Shown piece by piece: positions 23,332 through 33,348 of a DNA stretch of 64,000 bases (positions are counted from its first letter, which is position 1; each line of letters starts with the position of its first letter). The notes below the pieces were generated by a model. That model did no database searches and was not told the origin of the DNA. It saw nothing but the letters and a program-made list of their open reading frames with translations. Location: the NCBI RefSeq assembly GCF_900104045.1, contig NZ_FNIN01000002.1:1-64000 (forward strand), in the 5' to 3' direction. A program made the translations under genes and the position numbers. Source of the DNA: Desulfonauticus submarinus. GTDB taxonomy: Bacteria > Desulfobacterota > Desulfovibrionia > Desulfovibrionales > Desulfonatronovibrionaceae.

Positions 23332-25851
23332 ATGTTATCGATCCGACGCAAAATTATAATTTTCTGGATAATTACCAGCATTCTTCTCTTTGTAGGAACT
23401 CTTCTTCTTATTCAAGGAACTTTTTTCTCTACTTTTCAAAGTCTGGAAAAAAATCAAGCCATCAAACAAATCAACGTGGCTAAAGAATGGCTTGAAGGGA
23501 TCAAAGAACACCTTAAAGGATATGCAATTGATTGGGCAGCCTGGGATGAAACGTATGATTTTATCTATAATTTAAGTCCTGACTATGTTTCTCGCAATCT
23601 TATGCCAGACAGCTTCACCGCCCTTCAAACAAATGCAATAATGTACTATAACGCAAAAGGCAAACTTCTCTATTATAAGGCAATAGATATTTATCAAAAA
23701 ACAGAGATTTCTCTCCCAATAGATTTTTTAGAATTTCTTTCTAAATTCATTAAAACCCAAAAAGTTGATTTTCCTCACACTAAAGCGTGGGGAGATTATT
23801 TCTATTCTTCTCAGGGGTTAATCATTTTTACAGGTTCTCCAATCGTTACTAGTGATTTTCAAGGTCCTATTAGAGGTACTGTAGTTCTAGCTAGAATTAT
23901 AACTCCTCAAGATTTAAGTGTTTTCTTTAAAAAATATCATTTTCTTTTAAAAATATTACCAGCCAAAAACAAAAATTTTAAACAAGTAGAATTTATTTCA
24001 GATTTAAAGATGAAAGTTGCCACCCTTCTTTCAGCTCAGGGAGAAAAACAATATATACTGCTCCAAACAATCTTGCCTAGAAATCTTCACCTTCAATTTA
24101 AAAAATTACAGCTTTTTTTCACAGGTAGTATGGTGGTCCTAACTATAGTAATCTTTTTAGGCTTTGCTTTCTTTTTACAAAAAAATATACTTCAAGATTT
24201 GCACCTTCTAGTAAAAAGTCTGCCCACACTAGTATCACCATCTAAATTTGAAAAAATAACTCTACAACCTAAAAGTCGAGAAACCTTCACTTTAATCTCT
24301 TCTATCAACACCCTATTAGATAAAATAAAAAATCTTTTAGAAGAAGAAAATAAAAAGAAGAAAACCCTTAATACTATCTTAGAAAATTTACCACTAGGAA
24401 TCGTTTTAATTAGAAAAAAAGATAACCAAATTCTATGGACAAACTCTAACTTTCTTAAAATGACTAATTATTCTCTAAAAGAATTACAGTCAAAAAAATG
24501 TTCGCATTACATTTGCCAACCAACTACAGAAATAGATCTCCAAGATTTTGATAAAGATTTAGATCTATTAGAGGTAGAACTACTCTCTAAACAAGGACAA
24601 AAAATATTTTGCCTAAAAAAAGCAATAGAAATTGACTACGAAGGGGAAAGCTGCATCCTTGAAATTTTAATTGATATTACTAAATATAAAGAATTAGAAC
24701 ATGAACTTCGCCAAGCAGAAAAATTAAAAACCACAGGGCTCTTAGCAGGTACAGTCGCTCACGAACTAAATAATTTATTCTCTTCTCTTGTTCTCTATCC
24801 TGAAATACTTCAAAGAAAACTACCGCGTAACAGTGATCTCAACAAACCTCTTACAACTATTAAAGATTCGGCTCTCCGCGCTGCAACCCTTGTAGAAGAC
24901 CTTTTAACCTTAGCTAGACGCAACTTACCAACTCAAGAAACATTAAATTTAAGTGAGGTAATAAAAGAATGTCAAAATTCACCAGAAATACAAAAAATAT
25001 TAACCCATTATCCTAAAATTAAACTAAAATGGCCACATTCTGATTTAAAAGCTCCAATTAAAGGGAATAAAACTCTCTTAATGAAGGCTATTTTCAACAC
25101 TATAAAAAACAGTGTAGAAGCCATTGATAGTCAAGGTGAAGTTAAAATAACATTAAAAGTGATAAGGTTAAAAGAAACTCTTCAAGGGTATGAAACAATC
25201 CCTGCTGGCGAATATGTTTACCTATCTATCGAGGACACAGGAAAAGGTATTTCTCCCCAAGTACTATCACACATTTTTGAGCCTTTTTTTAGCCAAAAAC
25301 CTTTAGGGCAAAGCGGTACGGGGCTAGGAACAACTGTCATCTGGAATGTTATAAAAGATATGAAGGGATACATTGATGTTAAAAGTAAATTGGGTAAAGG
25401 AACAATATTTTCCTTTTACTTACCTCTAAGCAAAGAAAAAATACCTACTATTCCCAAAAACTCTAATGTAAACTTACAATATTTGCCAGCCTATAACTTA
25501 AAAGTGCTTGTTGTTGATGATAAAAAAGAACAACGAGATTTGGCAAAAACTGTTTTAGAAGAATTTTCTTGTAAAGTAGAAACAGCTACAAATGGGCAAG
25601 AAACTTTCGATAAACTCCAAAATAAATCATTTGACCTTATCATGCTCGATGTATTACTTGAAAATGAGAATGGTATTGATATTGCTGAAAAAATATTAAA
25701 AATCGACTCTGAACAAAAAATTATCTTGGTAACAGGGTATGCTGAAACTGAAAAAATTGAACAAGCTCTAAAACTAGGAGTATTAACTTATATTAAAAAA
25801 CCTTATACCTTAGAAAAAATATATCAAACCCTAAAAAAATACTTCTCTTAG
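23332..25851 (+). CDS. Hybrid sensor histidine kinase (CHASE4-PAS-HisKA-HATPase-REC)
   Basis: This 839-residue membrane kinase has a first membrane helix near 8-30 and a periplasmic part (KGYAIDWAAWDETYDFI, characteristic of CHASE4) up to about 255. A second helix lies at about 262-282 and a PAS domain near 345-450. The H-box is GTVAHELNNLFSSL with phospho-acceptor His477. The ATPase motifs NSVEAI, DTGKGIS and GTGLGTTVIWNVI are intact. A C-terminal receiver domain has the acceptor Asp773 (LIMLDVLL) and Lys in IKKPYT. The signal is unknown. It is divergent from cysK. Confidence 0.93.
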   Translation: MLSIRRKIIIFWIITSILLFVGTLLLIQGTFFSTFQSLEKNQAIKQINVAKEWLEGIKEHLKGYAIDWAAWDETYDFIYNLSPDYVSRNLMPDSFTALQTNAIMYYNAKGKLLYYKAIDIYQKTEISLPIDFLEFLSKFIKTQKVDFPHTKAWGDYFYSSQGLIIFTGSPIVTSDFQGPIRGTVVLARIITPQDLSVFFKKYHFLLKILPAKNKNFKQVEFISDLKMKVATLLSAQGEKQYILLQTILPRNLHLQFKKLQLFFTGSMVVLTIVIFLGFAFFLQKNILQDLHLLVKSLPTLVSPSKFEKITLQPKSRETFTLISSINTLLDKIKNLLEEENKKKKTLNTILENLPLGIVLIRKKDNQILWTNSNFLKMTNYSLKELQSKKCSHYICQPTTEIDLQDFDKDLDLLEVELLSKQGQKIFCLKKAIEIDYEGESCILEILIDITKYKELEHELRQAEKLKTTGLLAGTVAHELNNLFSSLVLYPEILQRKLPRNSDLNKPLTTIKDSALRAATLVEDLLTLARRNLPTQETLNLSEVIKECQNSPEIQKILTHYPKIKLKWPHSDLKAPIKGNKTLLMKAIFNTIKNSVEAIDSQGEVKITLKVIRLKETLQGYETIPAGEYVYLSIEDTGKGISPQVLSHIFEPFFSQKPLGQSGTGLGTTVIWNVIKDMKGYIDVKSKLGKGTIFSFYLPLSKEKIPTIPKNSNVNLQYLPAYNLKVLVVDDKKEQRDLAKTVLEEFSCKVETATNGQETFDKLQNKSFDLIMLDVLLENENGIDIAEKILKIDSEQKIILVTGYAETEKIEQALKLGVLTYIKKPYTLEKIYQTLKKYFS

Positions 25852-25916
25852 TTTTTAAGCAAAAAAAGAAAAAATAACCTTTACCCTAAACTTATTTTAA
25901 GTTATACTCAAAATTT

Positions 25917-27152
25917 ATGAAAACAAGTTTTTTTAGAAAAATTCTTTTTATTTATATTTTTGCTATTCTCTTTAGCTCACTTTTAATTTGGTATAGTCAA
26001 AGCCAATTAACTTCTTATATCTATTCCAATTTCCTAAAAAACCAACATAGCTCAATTGGCACACAAATCAATTCAATATTAAAGTTAAAATTCAATCTTT
26101 TTTCAAATTCCTCTTCTCAACTTGCATCTCAAATAAAAAATATTTTACAAGCTAAAGATGTAATTATCTTAGAACCTCCTTCCTTTAGCATTATCTCAAA
26201 AACTAATATCTCTCCCCTTAAATTATCCACTAATTTTTATGAGCAAGTGTTTTTTAAAGATAAAAAAATATTTTCTCTAAAAAAAGATGTTACCCTCTTT
26301 TATAATACAGTTGATATAAACAATAAAACACTATGTATAATATCTATCTTCAAAAACAATAAACTCAAAAATAAGTTTTTAACTATAATATTGCCTTACC
26401 AAGAATATATGGCTTTAGCATTAATAATTATATTTATTATTTTTGGAATTACTTTATTTATCTCTTATAAGATATATAAAAACAAACTAGAACAGACAAC
26501 AAATGAAGATATAGCTTTAATAGAAGCACTTGCTTATCAAGCAGAAAACAAAGAGTCTGGCATAGAAAAACATTTGGAAAGAACAAAACATTACATATAT
26601 CATCTAGCTCAACACCTAAAAAAATACACTAAATACCGAAAAATCCTAACTCAAGAATATATTGAGAATCTAGTAAAGGCATCTATTGTCCATGATATTG
26701 GTAAGGTCGCTGTACCTCAAAACATTTTATTTAAGAAAGGAAAATTAACTGAACAAGAGTTTGAAATTATTAAAGAACACTGTTTATATGGGGCAAAAAT
26801 AATTAATATTGCTAAAACTAAATTCCCTAATTCTTTGTTTTTAAAACTTGCCATGGAAATTATTTTATACCATCATGAGAGATTCGACGGCACTGGTTAT
26901 CCCAAAGGATTAAAAGCAGAAAACATTCCTCTTAGCGCTCGTATTATGGCAATTGTAGATGTATATGATACCATGCGAAGTAAAAAATGCTATAAAGAAC
27001 CTCTTGAACATGAACAATGTGTTCAGTATATTCTTTCTGAACGGGGTAAACATTTTGACCCTGTCTTAGTTGACGCTTTTTATTCAGTAGAGAGAACATT
27101 TCTCAAAATCTCCTTAAAATTTGCAGAATCCAGAGACAGTTTGATAGATTAA
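25917..27152 (+). CDS. HD-GYP domain protein (probable c-di-GMP phosphodiesterase)
   Basis: This 411-residue protein is anchored by helices at about 8-27 and 165-187 around a short extracytoplasmic region. The C-terminal HD-GYP domain is intact: HDIGKVAVP starts at residue 259, and HHERFDGTGYPKGL starts at 319, followed by DVYDTMRSKKCYKEPL. This class degrades cyclic di-GMP. It follows the hybrid kinase by 65 bp and may work with it. No separate output domain is present. Confidence 0.92.
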   Translation: MKTSFFRKILFIYIFAILFSSLLIWYSQSQLTSYIYSNFLKNQHSSIGTQINSILKLKFNLFSNSSSQLASQIKNILQAKDVIILEPPSFSIISKTNISPLKLSTNFYEQVFFKDKKIFSLKKDVTLFYNTVDINNKTLCIISIFKNNKLKNKFLTIILPYQEYMALALIIIFIIFGITLFISYKIYKNKLEQTTNEDIALIEALAYQAENKESGIEKHLERTKHYIYHLAQHLKKYTKYRKILTQEYIENLVKASIVHDIGKVAVPQNILFKKGKLTEQEFEIIKEHCLYGAKIINIAKTKFPNSLFLKLAMEIILYHHERFDGTGYPKGLKAENIPLSARIMAIVDVYDTMRSKKCYKEPLEHEQCVQYILSERGKHFDPVLVDAFYSVERTFLKISLKFAESRDSLID

Positions 27153-27169
27153 TATTCATGGAGAACTTT

Positions 27170-27808
27170 ATGATTGCTATTATTAATTATGAAGCAGGTA
27201 ACTTAACGAGTGTCAAAAGAGCCTTAGACTATTTAAATATTCCTAATATTATAACCAAAGATCCTACTACCATTTTAAACAGCCAAGCTATTATTTTTCC
27301 AGGGGTTGGAGCTGCTGGCTCTGCAATGTCTAATCTAATTGAAAACAATCTAGACAAAGTTTTACATCAAGCAAAAGACAACTCCATCCCAATATTAGGA
27401 ATATGTCTTGGCTCTCAAATAGTTCTAGAAGTTAGTGAAGAAAATAATACCAAAACTTTGGGTTTAATTCCTGGTAAATGCAAAAGATTTTCTCCTGATT
27501 TAAAAGATCAAGATGGGAATTATATAAACATTCCACACATGGGATGGAATAGTGTTTCTTTAAAACAAGAATGTATTTTATTTGACAATATAGAATCTAA
27601 AGCTGAATTTTATTTTGTCCATTCATATTATCCTGCACCTGAAAAAAATTTTATTCTGGGTACTACTAAATATGGTCTGGAATTTTGCTCAGTGCTTGGC
27701 AAAGATAGGCTTTGGGCTGTTCAGTTTCATCCTGAAAAAAGTGGCCGTCCTGGACTAAAATTATTAGAAAATTTCTACAACTATGCACGGAGAATAAAAA
27801 ATGCTTAG
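27170..27808 (+). CDS. hisH: Imidazole glycerol phosphate synthase, glutamine amidotransferase subunit
   Basis: This is a 212-residue class I amidotransferase. The nucleophile Cys lies in GICLGSQ (Ser replaces the more common Met), and the His/Glu pair in QFHPEKSG. It hydrolyses glutamine and passes ammonia to HisF. Start 27170 ([11 protein letters not shown]) has GGAG at good spacing; the in-frame ATG at 27158 is less likely. It overlaps hisF by 8 nt. Confidence 0.94.
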   Translation: MIAIINYEAGNLTSVKRALDYLNIPNIITKDPTTILNSQAIIFPGVGAAGSAMSNLIENNLDKVLHQAKDNSIPILGICLGSQIVLEVSEENNTKTLGLIPGKCKRFSPDLKDQDGNYINIPHMGWNSVSLKQECILFDNIESKAEFYFVHSYYPAPEKNFILGTTKYGLEFCSVLGKDRLWAVQFHPEKSGRPGLKLLENFYNYARRIKNA

Positions 27809-28580
27809 TAAAAGAGTAATCCCTTGTCTTGATGTAAGAGACGGCAAGCTTACTAAGGGTATAAAGTTTAAAGGGAACGTAGATATCGGCGATCCTGTAG
27901 AAACAGCTCGCATTTATTATGAACAAGGAGCTGATGAAATAGTATTTTATGATATTACTGCCTCTCATGAAGGCAGAGGCATTATGTTAAAAGTAGTAGA
28001 AAAGGTAGCTTCTCAAATTTTTATCCCCTTTTCAGTAGGAGGAGGTATTTCTTCTGTTAAAGATATGCGCAACGTTCTTTTAGCAGGAGCAGAAAAAATT
28101 TCTATTAACTCTGCAGCAGTAAAAAATCCTTCTCTTATCTCTGAAGGAGCAGAGGCATTTGGTTCCCAATGTATTGTAGTTGGCATGGATGTATTAAAAG
28201 TCCCTGTTTCTAAAAAAATACCATCTGGATATGAGGTCGTTATTCATGGAGGCCGCAAACCAATGGGAATAGATGCCCTTTGGTGGGCCAAAGAAGTAGA
28301 ACGTTTAGGAGCAGGAGAAATTTGTTTAAACTCTATTGATGCAGACGGCACAAAAAATGGTTATGAATTAAATATAACCAGCCTTATTGCAGAAAATGTC
28401 AGAATCCCTGTTATTGCTTCTGGAGGGGCAGGTCATCCACAACATATGGTGGATGCTGTTACCAAAGGAAAAGCATCTGCAGCTCTAATTGCGTCTATTG
28501 TTCATTATGGAGAATGGACAATCCCAAATATAAAAAAATATATGCAAGATAAAGGAGTAAAAGTTAGAATTGTCTGGTAA
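27801..28580 (+). CDS. hisF: Imidazole glycerol phosphate synthase, cyclase subunit
   Basis: This is a 259-residue (beta-alpha)8 barrel. [15 protein letters not shown] has the first catalytic Asp, and [12 protein letters not shown] the second. [27 protein letters not shown] and [11 protein letters not shown] are phosphate-binding loops. With HisH it forms imidazole glycerol phosphate and AICAR in histidine synthesis. No other his genes are in the window. Confidence 0.95.
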   Translation: MLSKRVIPCLDVRDGKLTKGIKFKGNVDIGDPVETARIYYEQGADEIVFYDITASHEGRGIMLKVVEKVASQIFIPFSVGGGISSVKDMRNVLLAGAEKISINSAAVKNPSLISEGAEAFGSQCIVVGMDVLKVPVSKKIPSGYEVVIHGGRKPMGIDALWWAKEVERLGAGEICLNSIDADGTKNGYELNITSLIAENVRIPVIASGGAGHPQHMVDAVTKGKASAALIASIVHYGEWTIPNIKKYMQDKGVKVRIVW

Positions 28581-28824
28581 AATTATTTTAGAAGTAATGA
28601 CCCATTGTGAGGCAGAGGTAATTGTAAAAGAAATAGAGATTAAAGAAAACTTGGAACAAGAAATAAAAAAAATATTAGAAAAAATGAGAAAAAATAAATT
28701 TCAAAGCGTAGCTTGGTTAAAAGATAAATATATTGGGGGCACATGGTTTGACTTAAACACCTTTAAGTGGAGCGCAGAATATCTGGATAAAATATGGAAT
28801 GAAGAAGAAAATGGACAAAACTGA
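28570..28824 (+). CDS. Small hypothetical protein downstream of hisF
   Basis: This protein of up to 84 residues is hydrophilic and helical in the middle ([20 protein letters not shown]). It ends [31 protein letters not shown]. The start is uncertain: TTG at 28570 overlaps hisF and has AAGGAG 12 bp away, while ATG at 28597 has a weak AGAAG. I do not recognise the family. Its tight coupling with hisF suggests it is expressed with the histidine genes. Confidence 0.55.
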   Translation: MSGKIILEVMTHCEAEVIVKEIEIKENLEQEIKKILEKMRKNKFQSVAWLKDKYIGGTWFDLNTFKWSAEYLDKIWNEEENGQN

Positions 28825-28869
28825 AAAAATAATTTTTCTTATTCTTAAATATATTAATTACTAGGCTAC

Positions 28870-29346
28870 CTAAGGAGCCCTAAAAGTCCCACTTTTCCCA
28901 CCAGTTTTAAACAAAAGACGGACGTCCTTTAAAAGGATATCTTTTTGTACTGCTTTACACATATCATAGATAGTTGACATTGCTATTTGTACTGCAATAA
29001 TAGCCTCCATTTCCACACCTGTTGTGCCTACAGTTTCAACTATTGATTCTACTCTAATAGCATTTTCTTTTTCTTGAAGTTCAAACTTTATGTCCACAAA
29101 AGACAAATTTAAGGGATGACAAAGAGGGATCAAATCTCCTGTTTTTTTTGCTGCCAAAATACCAGCTACTTTTGCAGTGGTTAAAACATCTCCCTTAGGT
29201 AAAGCCTGTTCTTTTAATAAAGCAAATGTCTTTGCTGAAAGTTTTACATAACCCTCTGCTCTTGCCACTCTTTTGGAAGACTGTTTTTCCCCTACATTCA
29301 CCATTTTAATTTGCCCATCATCTGTAAGATGGGAGAAATTACTCAT
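28870..29346 (-). CDS. moaC: Cyclic pyranopterin monophosphate synthase
   Basis: This 158-residue protein makes cyclic pyranopterin monophosphate in molybdopterin synthesis. It shows PLCHPLNLSFVDIKFE, GVEMEAIIAVQIAMSTIYDMCKAVQKD and the C-terminal KTGGKSG, the classic MoaC residues. ATG at 29346 follows GGGTGGGTAAG and overlaps dnaJ's stop; a GTG at 29355 would add three residues. Molybdenum or tungsten enzymes are expected in such an anaerobe. Confidence 0.94.
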   Translation of the reverse strand: MSNFSHLTDDGQIKMVNVGEKQSSKRVARAEGYVKLSAKTFALLKEQALPKGDVLTTAKVAGILAAKKTGDLIPLCHPLNLSFVDIKFELQEKENAIRVESIVETVGTTGVEMEAIIAVQIAMSTIYDMCKAVQKDILLKDVRLLFKTGGKSGTFRAP

Positions 29347-29347
29347 C

Positions 29348-30448
29348 TTACCCACCCATTACTTTTTTAAATATCTTTTTAAAGCCCTTATCTTTTTTTT
29401 CCTGCTCTATTTGCTCAAATTCCTTTAAAAGCTCTACTTGACGTTTGGTAAGATGTCTTGGCGTTTTTACTATAATCTCTACTAATAAATCGCCTCTATA
29501 AGAACTGTTAACTGAAGGAAGCCCTAAACCACGTAGCTTAAAAACTTCTCCCGATTGAGTACCTTTAGGAATTTCCATCTCTACTGGTTCATCTAAAGTA
29601 GGAACCTCTATTTTTGCTCCTAAAGTCGCCTGCACAAAACTCACTTCTACCTGAACAATGATGTCTTGCCCTTGTCGTTTAAAGACTTTATCTTCTTCTA
29701 CGTAAATAACTACATACAAATCTCCAGGAGGACCTCCAAACTCTCCAGGTTCTCCTTCTCCTCTAATTCTAAGTCGTGTACCGTTATCAACTCCAGCAGG
29801 AACTCTTACTTTGATTTTTTTATTTACATTTACAATTCCTCTACCTCTACACTTGCGACAAGGATTTACTATTACCTCTCCTCTCCCATTACAAACAGGA
29901 CAAGGCATAGAAACTCTAAAAAATCCTTGAGAACGATAAACTTGGCCCCTACCACCACAATGTCGACAAGTTTCCACAGAGCTTCCAGGTTCTGCTCCTG
30001 TTCCACCACATACTTCGCATAAATCTCTTTTAGGGATAGTAAGGTCTACTTCTGTCCCTTTGGCTGCGTCACGAAACGAAATTTTTAAGTTATAACGTAA
30101 ATCAGCACCTGGACGAGCTCGCGAAGAACTAGAGCTTCCAAATCCAAAGAACTCAGCAAAAATATCACTAAAAGTACTGAATATGTCCTCTGTGCTCTCA
30201 AATCCCCCAAAGCCACCGCCATTGCCTAAACCAGCATGTCCAAAACGATCATATTGGGCTCTTTTCTGCGGATCTCTTAAAACTTCATACGCTTCTGCTG
30301 CTTCTTTGAACTTTGCTTCGGCCTCTGGATCATCAGGATTTCTATCTGGATGATATTTAAAGGCAAGTTTCCTGTAAGCCCTTTTTATCTCTTCTTCTGA
30401 AGCATCCCTAGATACTCCTAAAACTTCATAATAATCTCGCTTGGCCAT
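29348..30448 (-). CDS. dnaJ: Chaperone DnaJ (type I)
   Basis: This 366-residue protein has a J domain at 4-70 with HPD in [10 protein letters not shown], then a Gly/Phe-rich linker. Four zinc-finger repeats follow ([32 protein letters not shown]), then the substrate-binding C-terminal domains. It stimulates DnaK and delivers misfolded proteins. It lies 1 bp after rpoZ and overlaps moaC. Confidence 0.97.
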   Translation of the reverse strand: MAKRDYYEVLGVSRDASEEEIKRAYRKLAFKYHPDRNPDDPEAEAKFKEAAEAYEVLRDPQKRAQYDRFGHAGLGNGGGFGGFESTEDIFSTFSDIFAEFFGFGSSSSSRARPGADLRYNLKISFRDAAKGTEVDLTIPKRDLCEVCGGTGAEPGSSVETCRHCGGRGQVYRSQGFFRVSMPCPVCNGRGEVIVNPCRKCRGRGIVNVNKKIKVRVPAGVDNGTRLRIRGEGEPGEFGGPPGDLYVVIYVEEDKVFKRQGQDIIVQVEVSFVQATLGAKIEVPTLDEPVEMEIPKGTQSGEVFKLRGLGLPSVNSSYRGDLLVEIIVKTPRHLTKRQVELLKEFEQIEQEKKDKGFKKIFKKVMGG

Positions 30449-30664
30449 TTAACTAGACCTACCTCCAACTTCCAAACTCTCGTCTGCTAATAATACCTTC
30501 CCAGCAGCTATCTCTCTTAAAGCAGTAACAACTTCTTTATTTTTACTTTTAACCAAAGGATTATATCCTTCTTTATACTGCTTTATTCGTTTTATAGTCA
30601 TATGAATTAAGACAAACCTATTATTAACTTGTTTTAAGCAATCATCTACTGTAATGCGGGCCAT
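30449..30664 (-). CDS. rpoZ: RNA polymerase omega subunit
   Basis: This 71-residue protein begins MARITVDDCLKQVNNRFVLIHM and continues NKEVVTALREIAAGKVL, the usual omega pattern (family length 60-95). Omega binds the beta-prime subunit and helps polymerase assembly. GAGGAAAAATGG precedes the start. It is directly followed by dnaJ, an arrangement common in Desulfovibrio relatives. Confidence 0.92.
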   Translation of the reverse strand: MARITVDDCLKQVNNRFVLIHMTIKRIKQYKEGYNPLVKSKNKEVVTALREIAAGKVLLADESLEVGGRSS

Positions 30665-30717
30665 TTTTCCTCCTCTAATCTTTAAAATTAAAACTTCTTC
30701 TCTATAATAAAAACAGC

Positions 30718-31983
30718 CTAAAACTTATCTTTTAACCTGTTTTGCACTTCTTGTACTAAATCAGTCTCTACTAAATAAATATCATCTCGTCCTCTAACTT
30801 TTACCCAAAACCTATCTTTAGCCTCCTTTGAAGGCCAGAAAGAAACTTGTAACAATTCTTTGTTTTTAGCATCTTTTAGAATTAGAACTAATTTTTTTGT
30901 ACCTTTTACCACCTCTCTCTTATGAGAAATCTTAGTATATTCTAAATCTTTTAACTCCCATAAAATCAAATTAAGCCCATAAAATTCTTTATTTGAAGAG
31001 AGTTCATACCAAGACTTTTCTTTTCTATAAATAGAAATATCTTTGGTTGGGGTATAGATCTCTACTCTATTAACATTATCCTCGTCCAAGGAAAGAAAAT
31101 GACGATCTCGTAACAAAAAAGCGTCTTTATTTAGACTATCTACCCGTGATTGGTCAAGTATATAATACCATGTTTTTTGAGGACATTTAGCTAAAAATGT
31201 TTGTCCTGACTTTAAAATATAAAGTTTTCCTTTAGAATAATCTTTTAAAGTATACTCTAAAGTAAAAAGCAGCTTGGGTTTATCTGGGTCTACCACAAAA
31301 TCAGTCCCTTGCAAAGAAGCTAAATTAAAAAACAAAGAAGTAGCCTCACTTACACTGACTTTATATCTCTTTAAACTTGGTGGATTTGCAAAAACAAAGC
31401 TTGAGCTTCCTATGCGTTTAATCTCCCACTTTAAACTCTTATTTTCAAACTTTTTTAAACGAAGGATATCCTCATCTTGAAAAGAAAATAAGTGGAGTTG
31501 ATAAAATTCTTTTGGTTGTCCCTTAAATTTTGTTTTATACTCCCATGGCAACAAAATCAATTTGTTAGGAAATAAAGAGGTTAAAGCATAAATTCCATCT
31601 TTGGTTGGATTTTCATCTCCATAAATTAAAGAAAAATTAAACTTATCCCCCTTTATAACTATTTTTTGGGTCTCTTTTAAACCAAAATTGGTCCATTCCT
31701 TAGTGCTAATTGTCCCAACTATCCTTTTTAGTCTATTCTGGGTTAAAAAACGAAAAAGTGCTTCTATCTCTGAACTATTTGCTGGAAACAACTTATCTGC
31801 TTTTTTAACCCACCACTTATTTTCTTTTTTAAGTAAAGAAAAATTAGGAAATACAATTTGATCTATTCTTTGCTTTGAAAAATTTGGCCATTGCAATTGC
31901 TCTTTCTTAGTAGCTTTATCTCCCCAATATACTCCTATCCAAACAAGTACAGCCACTATACATAAAATCCAAATGCGTTTCAT
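30718..31983 (-). CDS. DUF4340-domain protein of an ABC operon
   Basis: This 421-residue protein has an N-terminal membrane anchor (about 3-20, RIWILCIVAVLVWIGVYW) and a large extracytoplasmic part made of repeated DUF4340-like units. Each unit follows the pattern 'I...g..W.l.......d...v..ll..l'. The family regularly sits behind GldG-like proteins in ABC-2 export operons. It starts 14 bp after the GldG-like gene. Its function is not known. Confidence 0.85.
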   Translation of the reverse strand: MKRIWILCIVAVLVWIGVYWGDKATKKEQLQWPNFSKQRIDQIVFPNFSLLKKENKWWVKKADKLFPANSSEIEALFRFLTQNRLKRIVGTISTKEWTNFGLKETQKIVIKGDKFNFSLIYGDENPTKDGIYALTSLFPNKLILLPWEYKTKFKGQPKEFYQLHLFSFQDEDILRLKKFENKSLKWEIKRIGSSSFVFANPPSLKRYKVSVSEATSLFFNLASLQGTDFVVDPDKPKLLFTLEYTLKDYSKGKLYILKSGQTFLAKCPQKTWYYILDQSRVDSLNKDAFLLRDRHFLSLDEDNVNRVEIYTPTKDISIYRKEKSWYELSSNKEFYGLNLILWELKDLEYTKISHKREVVKGTKKLVLILKDAKNKELLQVSFWPSKEAKDRFWVKVRGRDDIYLVETDLVQEVQNRLKDKF

Positions 31984-31997
31984 AAAAAATCATCCCC

Positions 31998-33347
31998 CTA
32001 TTTCTCCCATCTTCTTCGTACAACGACCAAAATAGCCATAAACAAACAGACTAAAGGCAAAATAACAAGCGGGACCCAGGTTAAAATCCATTTCTCTCCT
32101 GGTTTTAGAAATAAAAATGAATTTGCTATCTTAGGCTTAGAGATACTAATAAATGCATCTCGTTCTCTTATCCATCTCAAAGCATTCCTAAGCAAATCTT
32201 TATTACCACCAATGCCTATATATTTATCTGTAAAAAAATCATCATCTCCAAATACTAAAACTCTACTCTTTAGTTTTGTTTTACTCTCACTATTTAAAGA
32301 CCTTTCTGCCCAAAATGCAAATACTATAGGACCTTGCATATCTTCCTTGGGATCAAATTCTGCCTTGCCCTGCTTTAAGGACTCAATATCTGTTTCTAGC
32401 CAAGCTCCTTGCCCTGTTTGAAGCAAGGGCCCTACCTTCCATTTATTGGAGCTAGTTTGTTTTTTTAACTCAAAACCTAAAGCTGTAGGAAATACTGTAA
32501 GAACATTAAAATTATCAGTAATTGCATGATATGGATAATCTTGAGCCAACGCTGCCATAAAGCTACCAACTACTAATTTACCCACAGGATCTAAAATAAA
32601 CCCTTTTAGAACCTTAATTTTAAATTGGGAAGTCACAAAAGAAGTCAAATTGGTCTTCTCCTCAGGGGCTAAGGCGATAAAAAGTCTTCCGCCTTTAGAT
32701 AAATATTTTTGTAAAAGCTTTAATTCTACTTCTAAAAAATCTTTTTTAGGACCTAAAATTAATACAGCCAGAGCATCTTTTGGAATTTCTTTTAAGCCAA
32801 GCAAACTTAGCTCTTCTACTTGAACCCCCTCTTCAGCCAATATTGAATCCAACTTAGCAATACTTCTCTCTCCTCCATTTAAACTTTCTTCTCCATGCCC
32901 TTTAACTATATAAACTTTTCCCTTCTCTTCATTACAAAGTCTAATGAGGGCATTAGTAAGTTTCTCCTCATTAGGAAACAAAAGTTTTTCCTTTTTTTTA
33001 CCTTTTATCACCACTACTTGTCCTGACTGATAAATATCATACTCCTTAGCCAAGGCAGGAGCTCTATCTGGATCAATAAACTCATAAGAAAAATTTTTAC
33101 TTTCCCTTGCATATAATTTTAAGAGTTCTTCTAAATGTTTTTTACCACTTTCTCCTGGCCTATAAAAACACAAAACTGTAACTTTATCTTTCAAATCTTG
33201 GACAATTTTTTTACTTTGATTAGAAAGCGAATAGCGTTTATTCTTTGTCAAATCTACCTGCCAATCTGCTTTTTGCACCAACACATTCACTCCTACTAAA
33301 ATAACTAAACCCAAGAGAACAGTAAAAAATATCTGAATTCTTCTCAT
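31998..33347 (-). CDS. GldG-like ABC auxiliary protein
   Basis: This 449-residue protein has a first helix near 7-24. A large extracytoplasmic DUF4350/GldG-type domain follows (YSLSNQSKKIVQDLKDKVTVLCFYRPGESG..., EEKGKVYIVKGHGEESL). A C-terminal helix lies near 418-440, before RRRWEK. Proteins of this type accompany GldF/GldA-like permease and ATPase genes. In Bacteroidota the homologues serve gliding; elsewhere the role is unknown. It begins 1 bp after the permease gene. Confidence 0.88.
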   Translation of the reverse strand: MRRIQIFFTVLLGLVILVGVNVLVQKADWQVDLTKNKRYSLSNQSKKIVQDLKDKVTVLCFYRPGESGKKHLEELLKLYARESKNFSYEFIDPDRAPALAKEYDIYQSGQVVVIKGKKKEKLLFPNEEKLTNALIRLCNEEKGKVYIVKGHGEESLNGGERSIAKLDSILAEEGVQVEELSLLGLKEIPKDALAVLILGPKKDFLEVELKLLQKYLSKGGRLFIALAPEEKTNLTSFVTSQFKIKVLKGFILDPVGKLVVGSFMAALAQDYPYHAITDNFNVLTVFPTALGFELKKQTSSNKWKVGPLLQTGQGAWLETDIESLKQGKAEFDPKEDMQGPIVFAFWAERSLNSESKTKLKSRVLVFGDDDFFTDKYIGIGGNKDLLRNALRWIRERDAFISISKPKIANSFLFLKPGEKWILTWVPLVILPLVCLFMAILVVVRRRWEK

Positions 33348-33348
33348 T

